From Lachnospiraceae bacterium (GTDB lineage Bacteria; Bacillota; Clostridia; Lachnospirales; Lachnospiraceae), in the NCBI GenBank assembly GCA_015057025.1, contig SVFD01000001.1:620001-684000 (forward strand): 64,000 bases of DNA, written 5' to 3'. A program made the position numbers and the translations under genes. Below are positions 28,260-36,416 of this stretch, piece by piece (positions within the stretch are counted from its first letter, which is position 1; each line of letters begins with the position of its first letter). The notes beneath the pieces are model-generated. The model saw only the letters and a program-made list of their open reading frames with translations. It did not search any database and was not told the origin of the DNA.

Positions 28260-28600
28260 GAGTGGGATAAATGATCGCGCCTGTCTGTCCGCAAGGTGGC
28301 AGGTGAGGAAAGTCCGGGCTTCACAGGGCAGGATGCCGGATAACGTCCGGTGGAGGTGACTCCAAGGATAGTGCAACAGAAATAAACCGCCGTGCAAACG
28401 GTAAGGGTGGAAAGGCAGTGTAAGAGACTACCGCCTGTGTGGTAACATACAGGGCATATGTAAACCCCATCCGAAGCAAGACCAAACAGAGAACCATAGA
28501 CTTGCCCGGTCTGTTCTCAGGTAGGTCGCTTGAGATTAGCGGTAACGTTAATACCAGATAGATGATCATTCACGACAGAACCCGGCTTACAGTCCCACTC
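28260..28600 (+). ncRNA. rnpB: RNase P RNA (class A)
   Basis: Catalytic RNA of RNase P, which trims tRNA 5' leaders. The universal core is clear: GAGGAAAGTCCGGGCT at about 28302-28317, the GCAACAGAAA region near 28373, and ACAGAACCCGGCTTACAG near 28575-28592. Helix P1 pairs GAGTGGGA (28260-28267) with TCCCACTC (28593-28600), which sets the ends. A T run at 28602-28607 follows P1 and should terminate transcription. Confidence 0.96.
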
Positions 28601-28689
28601 GTTTTTTATAAAAGCAAATTGTTTTAGATATATTATTTATATAGTTTGGTATGTTGGGTGTTACAAAGGAGAAGGGAGAATTTATTTCT

Positions 28690-29205
28690 ATGGGTCGTGT
28701 ATCCGTAAAAGAGAATAAAACATTGTATCAGGTACGGCGCGAGGAATTGGGCTTATCCAGAGAAAAGGCGGCAGAACTTTTGGAGACTATTCCGCCGGAG
28801 CGTATCGAAAAGATAGAAAACCAGAAATCTATGCCGCATCCCGATGAAGTTTTGGTGATGGCAGAGGCGTATAAGATGCCTAAAATCTGTAACTATTATT
28901 GTGCCAATGATTGTCCGATTGGTCAGCAGTATGTACCGGAAATCAAGCAAAAGGATTTATCGCAGATTGTACTTGAAATGTTGGCCTCTTTAAATGCTAT
29001 GGAAAAAAAGCAGGAGCGCCTAATTGAAATTACGGTAGATGGCAAGATTGAAGGCGATGAAATTAAGGATTTTATACATATTCAGGAGGAATTGGAGCGT
29101 ATTTCCATTACTGTAGAAAGTTTACAGTTATGGGTTGAGCAGATGTTGGCAGACGGAACAATTGATGTAGAAGAATATAATACATATAAGAATCGTAAAG
29201 TTTAA
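28690..29205 (+). CDS. Helix-turn-helix (XRE-like) domain protein
   Basis: 171 residues. Residues 10-70 form an HTH with LYQVRREELGLSREKAAELLETIPPERIEKIEN, close to the XRE pattern. CNYYCANDCPIG near residue 77-88 gives three cysteines that could bind a metal. The rest (100-171) is helical and acidic. ATG at 28690 is chosen over 28651 because only the former has a purine-rich GGGAGAA site upstream. It is a single-gene unit between rnpB and a terminator. DNA targets are unknown. Confidence 0.65.
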   Translation: MGRVSVKENKTLYQVRREELGLSREKAAELLETIPPERIEKIENQKSMPHPDEVLVMAEAYKMPKICNYYCANDCPIGQQYVPEIKQKDLSQIVLEMLASLNAMEKKQERLIEITVDGKIEGDEIKDFIHIQEELERISITVESLQLWVEQMLADGTIDVEEYNTYKNRKV

Positions 29206-29213
29206 AAAGCAGA

Positions 29214-29268
29214 GAAAGCACACTCGTTATGATAATAAAAATTATTTAATAGCGAAGGTGCTTTTATT
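29214..29268 (+). terminator. Rho-independent terminator
   Basis: AAAGCAC near 29216 pairs with GTGCTTT near 29262, extended by CTCGTTAT against ATAGCGA, then a T-rich tail. Confidence 0.65.
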
Positions 29269-29369
29269 TTGCTTTTTTTATAGAAATAGGAATGGTTATT
29301 TTGCTAAGTTTATCATTTTTATGAAAAGAAATAAAAGATACAATAAAAGCGTAAAAGGAAGTGTTATAT

Positions 29370-29450
29370 ATGAAGCCGAGACAAAATCAAAGGTGGCGAC
29401 CTAAGATGCCGTCAAAGCTATCCCGTAAGGAAGGAGGATATATAACATGA
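29370..29450 (+). CDS. Possible 26-residue leader peptide
   Basis: ATG with AAAAGGAAG 9 bases upstream and a TGA that overlaps the next ATG (ATGA). The peptide is very basic (4 Arg, 4 Lys). The ORF sits inside the arms of the inverted repeat, so the structure could hide or release the next ribosome binding site. Translation is unproven. Confidence 0.3.
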   Translation: MKPRQNQRWRPKMPSKLSRKEGGYIT

Positions 29451-29533
29451 AAGTCAAAAGGACTTTCGAAGCGAAGCGGGGACTGCCCTTCGGGGCAGTC
29501 TGTAGCGGAGTGGAAGCCTGTAACATATCATAA
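29447..29533 (+). CDS. Possible 28-residue peptide, overlapping ORF
   Basis: ATG with GGAGG 9 bases upstream, itself next to one arm of the inverted repeat, and coupled to the upstream ORF by a four-base overlap. Residues 13-22 (LPFGAVCSGVEA) recall the N-terminal motif of phage-type cytosine methylases, but the ORF stops seven residues later, and the DNA is a hairpin, so this may be chance. Confidence 0.25.
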   Translation: MKVKRTFEAKRGLPFGAVCSGVEACNIS

Positions 29534-29561
29534 AGATATTTTAGATAGAGTGACATTTCAT

Positions 29562-29594
29562 AAAAACTGCCATGTGAAGGATGGTAGTTTTTTA
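29562..29594 (+). terminator. Rho-independent terminator
   Basis: AAAACTGCCAT (29563-29573) pairs with ATGGTAGTTTT (29581-29591) with one wobble, then T run. Confidence 0.8.
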
Positions 29595-29694
29595 TTGCGT
29601 AAAATAGAAAAATAATATAAAAAGGATATCCTGAAAAAAGAATAAATGATATAATATAAGTGTAACAAGGTGGCACATATCAGAGGTGGCGCTT

Positions 29695-30117
29695 ATGGAT
29701 AATACCAGACTGATAAACATTTATATCAAAATCCATAATAAGAAGAATCTTATCATGGACGATTTGCGCTATCTTGCGAAATACGATCCGGAATGTTTTC
29801 GGAAAACCTGTGAAAATGTAGTATATAATATTCCGGAATCCAAGGTGGTAATGCAACCTGCAGAAGTTGAACAGGAGGGAAATGAAGTAGCAGAAAACAA
29901 TATATTGCCGCAGAATGAATTTGACATATTTGCTGTTCTTGAGAATTTAAAAAAGATGGATGCGGATGAAACTGTTTATAAGAATGTGGATGCGAAGCGG
30001 GTGAAGAATCTTCTTGGAAACTTATTTATGGAATTGTTATTCCCACATAATGATAAAGAAACATTTATCTACGAGGATGTGGGAGAAGAAGAGCCCACTT
30101 TTGATATGAAGGCATAA
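29695..30117 (+). CDS. Small hypothetical protein
   Basis: 140-residue soluble protein. The N-terminal 45 residues are basic and helical; the C-terminal part is acidic. ATG at 29695 follows AGAGGTGG at a 6-base distance; a GTG at 29686 lies within that site. A TATAAT at about 29650 may be its -10. No domain recognised. It is a single-gene unit closed by a strong terminator. Confidence 0.6.
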   Translation: MDNTRLINIYIKIHNKKNLIMDDLRYLAKYDPECFRKTCENVVYNIPESKVVMQPAEVEQEGNEVAENNILPQNEFDIFAVLENLKKMDADETVYKNVDAKRVKNLLGNLFMELLFPHNDKETFIYEDVGEEEPTFDMKA

Positions 30118-30125
30118 GAATATAT

Positions 30126-30167
30126 TCCCTTTATCAGAGAATTATATCTGATAAAGGGATTTTTTTA
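30126..30167 (+). terminator. Rho-independent terminator
   Basis: TCCCTTTATCAGA pairs perfectly with TCTGATAAAGGGA, followed by TTTTTTT. Confidence 0.9.
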
Positions 30168-30173
30168 TTAGTG

Positions 30174-30202
30174 TTGACAGATTTTAAAAGATTGCATATA
30201 AT
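30174..30202 (+). promoter_or_regulatory. Consensus sigma-A promoter of the peroxidase gene
   Basis: Perfect TTGACA (30174-30179) and TATAAT (30197-30202) with the ideal 17-base spacer. So strong a promoter suggests control by repression. Confidence 0.9.
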
Positions 30203-30204
30203 TA

Positions 30205-30218
30205 AATTGAGCTCAATT
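30205..30218 (+). promoter_or_regulatory. Palindromic operator, probably OhrR
   Basis: A perfect 14-base palindrome, AATTGAGCTCAATT, begins two bases after the -10 and covers the likely transcription start. Its AATTG/CAATT arms resemble known OhrR operators. The half-site AATTGA recurs at 30944-30949 in front of the ohrR gene. Confidence 0.6.
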
Positions 30219-30250
30219 AATAATAAAGGAAATATATAGGAGGTATTGAT

Positions 30251-30724
30251 ATGTCAATTTATGATTACAAGGTAAAAGATGTGGTAGGAGAAGAGGTTTC
30301 GCTTTCTGCCTATGAAGGAAAAGTACTTTTAATAGTGAATACGGCAACCGGCTGTGGTTTTACTCCACAGTACGATGGATTGCAGGATTTATATGATAAA
30401 TATGCTGAGCAGGGATTGGAAATTTTGGATTTTCCATGTAATCAGTTTGGGCATCAGGCGCCGGGAAGTGAAGAAGAAATTGTTGACTTTTGTCAGTTAA
30501 GATATGGAGTGACGTTTAAACAGTTTGCGAAAGTGGAAGTAAACGGAGCCAATGAAATTCCTCTATACACATATTTAAAAGAGCAAAAAGGTGGTGTGAT
30601 GGGAAAGAATATTAAGTGGAACTTTACGAAGTTTCTTGTGGATCGTAAAGGAAATGTAGTCGGACGTTTCGCACCTACTGTAAAACCGGAAGAAATAGAG
30701 GGCAAAATTAAGGAGGTGTTATAA
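30251..30724 (+). CDS. Glutathione peroxidase-family thiol peroxidase
   Basis: 157 residues, thioredoxin fold. NTATGCGFTPQY near residue 33-44 holds the peroxidatic cysteine (the non-selenium form), FPCNQFG near 65-71 and KWNFTKFLVD near 125 provide the Gln, Trp and Asn of the catalytic tetrad. It reduces hydrogen peroxide or organic hydroperoxides in the cytoplasm, probably with thioredoxin as donor. TAGGAGG precedes the ATG. The palindrome at the promoter and the downstream OhrR gene point to peroxide-induced expression. Confidence 0.9.
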   Translation: MSIYDYKVKDVVGEEVSLSAYEGKVLLIVNTATGCGFTPQYDGLQDLYDKYAEQGLEILDFPCNQFGHQAPGSEEEIVDFCQLRYGVTFKQFAKVEVNGANEIPLYTYLKEQKGGVMGKNIKWNFTKFLVDRKGNVVGRFAPTVKPEEIEGKIKEVL

Positions 30725-30870
30725 TGGAATATACTTATACACCGGAAAATGTCTGTCCGATACAGATTAAAGAAAAACTTTTAGGTAATACCTGCGGGCG
30801 CAGACATACTTCCTGTGCTGGCCAATTAAGTAAGGCGGTGCGAGCGGCATACAGTAAAACTAATAACTAA
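30724..30870 (+). CDS. Shrunken TSCPD-domain protein (internal deletion)
   Basis: 48-residue ORF starting at the last base of the peroxidase stop codon (TAATG), with GGAGGTG upstream, so it is translationally coupled. Its N-terminus (MEYTYTPENVCPIQI) and its C-terminus (GNTCGRRHTSCAGQLSKAVRAAY) match the two ends of the roughly 80-residue TSCPD family (TIGR03905 type), while about 35 central residues including the GGCxGN core are missing without loss of frame. It is probably a decayed gene; a functional minimal peptide is possible but less likely. Confidence 0.6.
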   Translation: MEYTYTPENVCPIQIKEKLLGNTCGRRHTSCAGQLSKAVRAAYSKTNN

Positions 30871-30975
30871 AGTGATTTTATAGAATTATCTCGTGAAATA
30901 GGGAAGTGAAGACAGAAGTTGAAACATCTCTAAAAAAATAATAAATTGAATCATAGATTTTAGCAGGAGGTTTTT

Positions 30976-31419
30976 ATGAGTGATTCCAAGTATGAAGGGT
31001 TGAAATTAGAAAATCAATTATGCTTTCCTTTATATGCATGTTCAAGAGAAATCATTAAGCAGTACAGACCTTTTTTGGATGAACTGGATTTAACCTATAC
31101 TCAATATATTACCATGATGGTATTTTGGGAAGAGAAGAAGATAAATGTAAAAGAATTGGGAAAAAAGCTTTTTCTGGATTCCGGAACATTGACTCCGGTT
31201 TTAAAGAGTTTGGAGACTAAAGGCTATGTAAAACGTTATCGTTCAAAAGAAGATGAACGTGTTTTACTGGTGGAAATAACAGAGAGTGGCGAGGCATTAA
31301 AAGAAAGGGCTGTGGAAGTTCCTGCTAAAATAGCAAGTTGCGCCAGATTGGAGCCCATGGAAGCATTGGAATTGCATCGATTGCTTTCTAAAATTTTAAG
31401 TGGCTTTGAGAACCAATAA
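30976..31419 (+). CDS. ohrR: OhrR-type MarR-family peroxide sensor repressor
   Basis: 147 residues. LENQLCFPLYACSREIIKQYRPFLDELDLTYTQY at the N-terminus is nearly the OhrR signature, with the sensing cysteine at residue 16 in the LCFPLYA context. The winged helix (residues about 55-110, LGKKLFLDSGTLTPVLKSLE, RSKEDERVLLVEIT) is intact. Oxidation of the cysteine by organic hydroperoxides releases it from DNA. A second Cys at about 22 and one near 119 may form disulfides. AGCAGGAGG precedes the ATG. Likely targets are the peroxidase promoter upstream and its own gene. Confidence 0.9.
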   Translation: MSDSKYEGLKLENQLCFPLYACSREIIKQYRPFLDELDLTYTQYITMMVFWEEKKINVKELGKKLFLDSGTLTPVLKSLETKGYVKRYRSKEDERVLLVEITESGEALKERAVEVPAKIASCARLEPMEALELHRLLSKILSGFENQ

Positions 31420-31442
31420 TAGATTATATTTTAAGAAAAGAG

Positions 31443-31470
31443 GAGAGATTTCTGAAATCTCTCTTTTTTA
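31443..31470 (+). terminator. Rho-independent terminator
   Basis: GAGAGATTT pairs with AAATCTCTC across a CTG loop, then TTTTTT. Confidence 0.85.
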
Positions 31471-31520
31471 TTTACTGCTGATTTGATATAATAAATTGCT
31501 GTTAGAGATAGGAGAAGGTT

Positions 31521-33842
31521 ATGAACATTTTAGATAAATTAAATGAACAACAAAAAGTCGGTGTTACCACAACGGAAGGTCCGGTATTGCTCCTTGCGGG
31601 AGCTGGTTCGGGTAAAACGAGAGTACTTACCAATCGTATTGCATATCTTCTTGAAAAGGGGGTAAATCCCTGGAATATTCTTGCCATTGCATTTACTAAC
31701 AAAGCAGCAGGGGAAATGCGAGAGCGCGTGGACGATATGATAGGTTTTGGCTCCGAAAGTATCTGGATTGCCACGTTTCATTCCACTTGTGTGCGCATTT
31801 TAAGAAGACATATTGATAAATTAGGGTATGATACCAATTTTACAATTTATGATACGGATGACCAGAAAAGTACCATTAAGGCAATTTGTAAGCGTGATAA
31901 CATTGACACCAAGCAGATTAAAGAACGTACCATTCTTGGTGTAATATCTTCCTGTAAAAATGAAATGATTTCTGCAGAAGAGTACGAGAAAACTGCTATG
32001 GGGAATTGGATGAATCAAAGAATTGCCCATGTATATAAAGAGTATCAAAAAACATTAAAAAAGAATAACGCCTTAGATTTTGATGATTTACTTTTAAAAA
32101 CAGTGGACTTGTTCCGCTATTGTCCGGATGTGTTGGAAAGCTATCAGAATCGCTTTCTTTATATCATGGTGGATGAGTATCAGGACACCAATACGGTTCA
32201 GTTTGAAATGATTCGTTTGCTTGCACAGAAGAACAGGAATCTGTGTGTAGTGGGTGATGATGATCAGTCTATTTATAAGTTCCGAGGCGCAAATATTCGT
32301 AATATTTTGGATTTTGAGTTTCATTACCCGGAAGCAACCGTAATCAAATTAGAGCAGAATTATCGCTCCACCACAAATATATTGAATGCGGCAAACGGTG
32401 TTATCAGTCATAATAAGGGCCGTAAAAGCAAAGCACTTTGGTCAGAACGGGGCGAAGGTAAAAAATTGCATTTTCGTCAGTTTGAAAATCCCATAGAGGA
32501 AGCACAATATATAGCGGATGATATCCGAAAGAAGGTGCGTCAAAAAGAAGTGCGTTACAAGGATTGTGCAGTACTGTATCGAACCAATGCGCAGTCCCGT
32601 TCTTTGGAAGAACAATTTGTAAGAGACAATATTGCATATCGTCTGGTTGGAGGAACAAACTTTTACGGAAGAAAAGAAATTAAGGATATACTGGCATATT
32701 TAAAAACCATCGAAAGCGGAAGAGATGATTTGTCAGTGCGAAGAATCATAAATGTTCCGAAACGAGGCATTGGTGCAACCAGCTTAGATAAGGCAGAGAG
32801 ATTTGCAACAGAGAATGATATCAGTTTGTTTGATGCATTGGTACGGGCAGATGAAATTCCGTCCTTGGGTAAAACCGCAGAGAAGATGAAAGCATTTGCA
32901 AGTATGATACGTGTATTGCGTACGAAGTCTGCAGAAGGTTATTATGATGACCTTCCGGAATTGGTGGATGATGTCATTAAAGAAACCGGCTATTTGGAGG
33001 ATTTGGAAAATTCTGATGATGAGGATGCAGAAGACAGAATTCAGAATATTGATGAATTAATTACAAAAGCTGCCGCATTTGAAGAAAAATATGCTTCCGA
33101 GAATCCCGAGGCTGAACGTGGACCTTCTTTACAGGACTTTCTTACGGAAGTATCTCTTGTGGCGGATATTGACAGTGTGGATAGTGATAATGACAGAGTT
33201 TTACTTATGACGATTCATAGTGCTAAGGGTTTGGAGTTTTCGCAGGTTTATCTGACGGGTATGGAAGACGGATTATTCCCGGGATATATGGCAATTACCG
33301 CAGATGATAAGGAGGAACTGGAGGAAGAAAGAAGACTGGCTTATGTGGGTATTACAAGGGCAAAAGACGAGTTAACCTTAACCTGTGCTAAAATGCGTAT
33401 GCTTCGCGGAGAAACCCAATATAATCCCGTCAGCACTTTTATAAGAGAAATTCCTGAGGAGTATATTGAAGGCAATTTCCCGAAGAAGAAAACTTTTGAT
33501 TTGGAGGAGCCGGTCAGTCAGTATTCCATCAATCAAATGAAAGCAGCGCCTTTTACGGGATTTGGTAAAACGACCACAGCCAAACCTAAGGCAAGCCTTG
33601 CTAAGCCTGCAGTAAAGCCCTATTCAGGAGCATCGGGCCTTGCCGGACTTACCAAGGGTAGTCAGATGAGTGCGGCAAGTGTAGATTATTCAGTGGGAGA
33701 CCGCGTACGTCATATCAAATTTGGTGATGGCGTAGTAGAAAACATTGAATCCGGCGAAGGAACCACCTTGGTTTCCGTTATCTTTGATAAGGCAGGGAAG
33801 CGTGTGTTGAATGCTGCGTTTGCCCGATTACAGAAATTATAA
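31521..33842 (+). CDS. pcrA: ATP-dependent DNA helicase PcrA/UvrD
   Basis: 773 residues, superfamily 1A helicase. Motifs: Walker A AGAGSGKTR (about residue 28), FTNKAAGEM, VDEYQDTN, GDDDQSIYKFRGA, YRS, VLLMTIHSAKGLEF and RRLAYVGITRAKDEL, all intact. It unwinds DNA 3'-5' in repair and replication fork maintenance. The C-terminal 60 residues (VGDRVRHIKFGDGVVENIE) form the Tudor-like RNA polymerase-binding domain of PcrA. GATAGGAG precedes the ATG. Confidence 0.95.
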   Translation: MNILDKLNEQQKVGVTTTEGPVLLLAGAGSGKTRVLTNRIAYLLEKGVNPWNILAIAFTNKAAGEMRERVDDMIGFGSESIWIATFHSTCVRILRRHIDKLGYDTNFTIYDTDDQKSTIKAICKRDNIDTKQIKERTILGVISSCKNEMISAEEYEKTAMGNWMNQRIAHVYKEYQKTLKKNNALDFDDLLLKTVDLFRYCPDVLESYQNRFLYIMVDEYQDTNTVQFEMIRLLAQKNRNLCVVGDDDQSIYKFRGANIRNILDFEFHYPEATVIKLEQNYRSTTNILNAANGVISHNKGRKSKALWSERGEGKKLHFRQFENPIEEAQYIADDIRKKVRQKEVRYKDCAVLYRTNAQSRSLEEQFVRDNIAYRLVGGTNFYGRKEIKDILAYLKTIESGRDDLSVRRIINVPKRGIGATSLDKAERFATENDISLFDALVRADEIPSLGKTAEKMKAFASMIRVLRTKSAEGYYDDLPELVDDVIKETGYLEDLENSDDEDAEDRIQNIDELITKAAAFEEKYASENPEAERGPSLQDFLTEVSLVADIDSVDSDNDRVLLMTIHSAKGLEFSQVYLTGMEDGLFPGYMAITADDKEELEEERRLAYVGITRAKDELTLTCAKMRMLRGETQYNPVSTFIREIPEEYIEGNFPKKKTFDLEEPVSQYSINQMKAAPFTGFGKTTTAKPKASLAKPAVKPYSGASGLAGLTKGSQMSAASVDYSVGDRVRHIKFGDGVVENIESGEGTTLVSVIFDKAGKRVLNAAFARLQKL

Positions 33843-33961
33843 AAATTTTTCGTTATTTTCTATATTTTTCTAAATTTAGGGATAGTAAAAATATGGATTT
33901 CGTGGTATTCTAAATATAGGTTTAATATGCAATGAAATGTTAAAAGGGAGGTATTAATCAT

Positions 33962-34237
33962 ATGAAAAAAATCGAAGAACTTTTAGAAACAGTGAAATTA
34001 AATGAACTTCTCAACAGAAAAGAGAAAGAACAGGATGAAAAAGTTAAGAGAACTATCATCTGGGTATTAGCAATTATCGGTGCAATTGCAGCAATCGCAG
34101 GTATTGCATATCTTGTATATCGTTATCTTACACCCGATTATTTGGAAGATTTCGATGATGATTTTGATGATGATTTCGATGATGACTTCTTTGATGATGA
34201 AGAAGTAATCGAAGTAAAACCTGCTGAAGAGAAATAA
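33962..34237 (+). CDS. Small membrane protein with acidic FDDD-repeat tail
   Basis: 91 residues: helical N-terminus with many Lys/Glu (1-30), one transmembrane helix (about 32-53, TIIWVLAIIGAIAAIAGIAY) and a C-terminal tail with four FDDD-type repeats (residues about 62-77). AAAGGGAGG precedes the ATG. Similar short proteins are common in Lachnospiraceae (some are listed as DUF4366-like), but the function is unknown. The acidic repeats may bind cations or act as a spacer. Confidence 0.65.
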   Translation: MKKIEELLETVKLNELLNRKEKEQDEKVKRTIIWVLAIIGAIAAIAGIAYLVYRYLTPDYLEDFDDDFDDDFDDDFFDDEEVIEVKPAEEK

Positions 34238-34255
34238 TAATAAGGAATTCATAAA

Positions 34256-34284
34256 ACGGGATGTGTCAAAGCATCCCGCTTTTG
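34256..34284 (+). terminator. Rho-independent terminator
   Basis: CGGGATG pairs with CATCCCG around an eight-base loop, followed by CTTTTG; the T run is short, so termination may be partial. Confidence 0.65.
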
Positions 34285-34303
34285 TGTTATAGGAATGAAA
34301 CCA

Positions 34304-35701
34304 ATGAAAAAAGGCGATGTTTTAACCGGATATGTTGAGAAATGCGATTTTCCCAATAAGGGGAGAGTAGTGGTGAAAGATGAGGATAAAGAGGCAGTTG
34401 TAACCGTAAAAAATGCACTGCCCGGTCAGACAATATCCTGTCTTATTAATAAAAAGAAGCATGGAAAGGTGGAAGGGCGACTTTTGGAGGTTGTGACTCC
34501 TGCCGAATGTGAAATAATGGCACCCTGTCCTCATGCGGGAATATGCGGAGGCTGTTTATATCAGACATATCCTTACGAAGAGCAATTAAATATAAAAAAG
34601 AATCAGGTAGAGGATTTAGTCCGTCCCGTATACGAGACATTTAATACCGGTGATAAGGACTTTGATGAAGTATTTGAAGGTATCAAGGCAAGTCCGGTAA
34701 ATGAAGCATATCGTAACAAGATGGAGTTTTCCTTTGGTGATGAATACAAGGATGGTCCTCTTTCTCTTGGCATGCATAAAAGAGGAAGTTTTTATGATAT
34801 TGTTTCCGTAACGGATTGCCGCATTGTAGATGAAGATTACAGACAGATTCTTTGCGCTGCGAAGGAGTATTTTGCAAAGGAAGGTCTTCCTTTTTTCCAC
34901 AGATTGACCCATCAGGGTTACCTGCGTCATTTATTGGTGCGCAAGGCGGTTAAAACCGGAGAAATTTTAATCGGATTAATTACCACAAGCCAGATAGAGG
35001 TTAACTTGGCGCCTTTTGTAGAAACCATTCTGGCTCTGCCCTTAGAAGGAAAGATTGCGGGAATTGTGCATACAGTGAACGATTCCGTGGCAGATGTTGT
35101 AAAGAATGAAGGGACAACCCTTTTATACGGCAAGGATTATTTTTATGAGGAGTTGTTGGGACTGAAATTTAAAATAACCCAGTTTTCTTTCTTCCAGACC
35201 AATAGCCTGGGGGCTGAGGTTTTATACGATACTACCAGAAGTTATTTAGGAACTATGGAAAAAGAGAATCCTGTTGTTTTCGATTTGTACAGCGGAACCG
35301 GTACTATTGCCCAGCTTCTTGCTCCTGTAGCCGGAAAAGTGGTGGGCGTAGAAATTGTGGAAGAAGCTGTAGAGGCCGCAAAAGAAAATGCGGCATTAAA
35401 TGGTCTTAACAATTGCGAATTTATTGCCGGTGATGTATTAAAGGTGTTGGATGATATTGTTGAGAAACCGGATTATATTATTTTAGACCCTCCCAGGGAC
35501 GGTATTCACCCTAAAGCTTTACAGAAGATTATAAATTATGGTGTGGATAGGATTGTTTATGTATCTTGTAAGCCTACCAGTCTGGCCAGAGATTTGGAGA
35601 TGCTTTTGCAGGGCGGATACACATTAGATAAGATGTGTTGTGTGGACATGTTCCCGAGTACAGCCAATGTTGAGACGGTAGCGTTACTTTCACGATTATA
35701 A
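34304..35701 (+). CDS. rlmD: 23S rRNA (uracil-5-)-methyltransferase RlmD/RumA family
   Basis: 465 residues. N-terminal TRAM domain (1-60), a [4Fe-4S] cysteine set (CPHAGICGGC about residue 73-82, with the fourth Cys in CEIMAPC or VTDCRIV), a methyltransferase core with VFDLYSGTGTIAQLL, DPPRDGIHPKAL and the catalytic cysteine in YVSCKPTSLARDL. It methylates C5 of a uridine in 23S rRNA, with SAM as donor; which uridine (747 or 1939) cannot be told. ATG at 34304 is preferred over 34295, because AGGA abuts the latter. Confidence 0.9.
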   Translation: MKKGDVLTGYVEKCDFPNKGRVVVKDEDKEAVVTVKNALPGQTISCLINKKKHGKVEGRLLEVVTPAECEIMAPCPHAGICGGCLYQTYPYEEQLNIKKNQVEDLVRPVYETFNTGDKDFDEVFEGIKASPVNEAYRNKMEFSFGDEYKDGPLSLGMHKRGSFYDIVSVTDCRIVDEDYRQILCAAKEYFAKEGLPFFHRLTHQGYLRHLLVRKAVKTGEILIGLITTSQIEVNLAPFVETILALPLEGKIAGIVHTVNDSVADVVKNEGTTLLYGKDYFYEELLGLKFKITQFSFFQTNSLGAEVLYDTTRSYLGTMEKENPVVFDLYSGTGTIAQLLAPVAGKVVGVEIVEEAVEAAKENAALNGLNNCEFIAGDVLKVLDDIVEKPDYIILDPPRDGIHPKALQKIINYGVDRIVYVSCKPTSLARDLEMLLQGGYTLDKMCCVDMFPSTANVETVALLSRL

Positions 35702-35723
35702 AAAGAAAGAGCGGTAATTGAAT

Positions 35724-36365
35724 ATGAGGATATTTGTCGTAAATGAGGAGTACGACAAAGCGGAGGTTTGTGCACAGCTTATAAAGAAGCATGAAGCAGA
35801 AGTTAAAGAGTGTGATACAATCTTACAGGCTTTGGAGGAAACAGGGACTTTTACTGAAGATAAAATATCCGTAATTATTTTAAATACTGTCAGAGAAAAT
35901 GAGATACAAGAAAATAAAACTTTATATGTGCAGACTTTTGGAAATTTTGAGGTCTTTTATCGGGGCGAACCTATGGCTTTTATCAGAGCAAAGTCTAAAG
36001 AGTTGTTTGCTTATCTGATAGACCGGCGGGGGGCTGCAGTGACAACTGCGGAAGCCTGCGGTATACTATGGGAGGATAAGGAATATAACTTTTCATTGCA
36101 GCGGCAATTTCAAACCGTGGTATCTGACCTTATTAAAAGCCTGAAAAGAGCCAAATCAGACCATTTAATTCATAGACGCAGGAATTGTCTGTCGGTGGAT
36201 GTTTCGGGGCTTGAATGCGATTTTTACAAGCTTCTGGCCGGAGATATAAAGGCTAGGGAGAACTATAACGGGGAATATATGGCAAATTACAGTTGGGCAG
36301 AGATGACGGCAGGTTTTTTGTTGCAGAAGCACAGGAAGTCTGTAAAGCCTGATAAGGGTGATTGA
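35724..36365 (+). CDS. SARP/BTAD-like transcriptional regulator
   Basis: 213 residues. Residues 1-55 look like a truncated receiver domain (MRIFVVNEEYDKAEVCAQLI). Residues 72-160 form an OmpR-type winged helix (TFGNFEVFYRGEPMAFIRAKSKELFAYLIDRRG, QFQTVVSDLIKSLKRA). A short C-terminal part (165-213) matches the start of a bacterial activator (BTAD) domain but is much smaller than in SARPs. The ATG at 35724 is chosen, with only a weak purine stretch before it. Direct repeats of GGTGTAG follow the gene within 75 bases, which may be its own binding sites. Target unknown. Confidence 0.65.
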   Translation: MRIFVVNEEYDKAEVCAQLIKKHEAEVKECDTILQALEETGTFTEDKISVIILNTVRENEIQENKTLYVQTFGNFEVFYRGEPMAFIRAKSKELFAYLIDRRGAAVTTAEACGILWEDKEYNFSLQRQFQTVVSDLIKSLKRAKSDHLIHRRRNCLSVDVSGLECDFYKLLAGDIKARENYNGEYMANYSWAEMTAGFLLQKHRKSVKPDKGD

Positions 36366-36416
36366 TTTATATAAAAGTATAAAAATTTTGTCGGTTTTAT
36401 AAAAAGATTGTAATTT

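Larger units (their letters stand above)
29341..29594 (+). other. Structured small-ORF locus
   Basis: A gap of almost 490 bases between 29205 and 29695 holds this unit. It contains a ten-base inverted repeat, TGTTATATAT (29362-29371) and ATATATAACA (29438-29447), a seven-base hairpin GAAAGTC/GACTTTC (29449-29467), and an eight-base GACTGCCC/GGGCAGTC hairpin capped by TTCG (29481-29500). The region is clearly richer in GC than its flanks. A terminator closes it. It may be a small RNA, a leader with tiny peptides or a REP-like element. Confidence 0.45.

Noticed and set aside
28321-28569. 82-residue minus-strand ORF
   Set aside because: It lies inside the RNase P RNA gene.
29362-29447. Riboswitch (c-di-GMP-I or similar) in the structured locus
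   Set aside because: The loop words recalled a GEMM-type core, but the conserved tetraloop/receptor and flanking helices are missing and no regulated gene follows directly.
29447-29533. Start of a DNA cytosine methyltransferase (CSGVEA motif)
   Set aside because: Only about ten residues match, the ORF stops at once and no other methylase fragment follows; the sequence is explained by a GC-rich hairpin.
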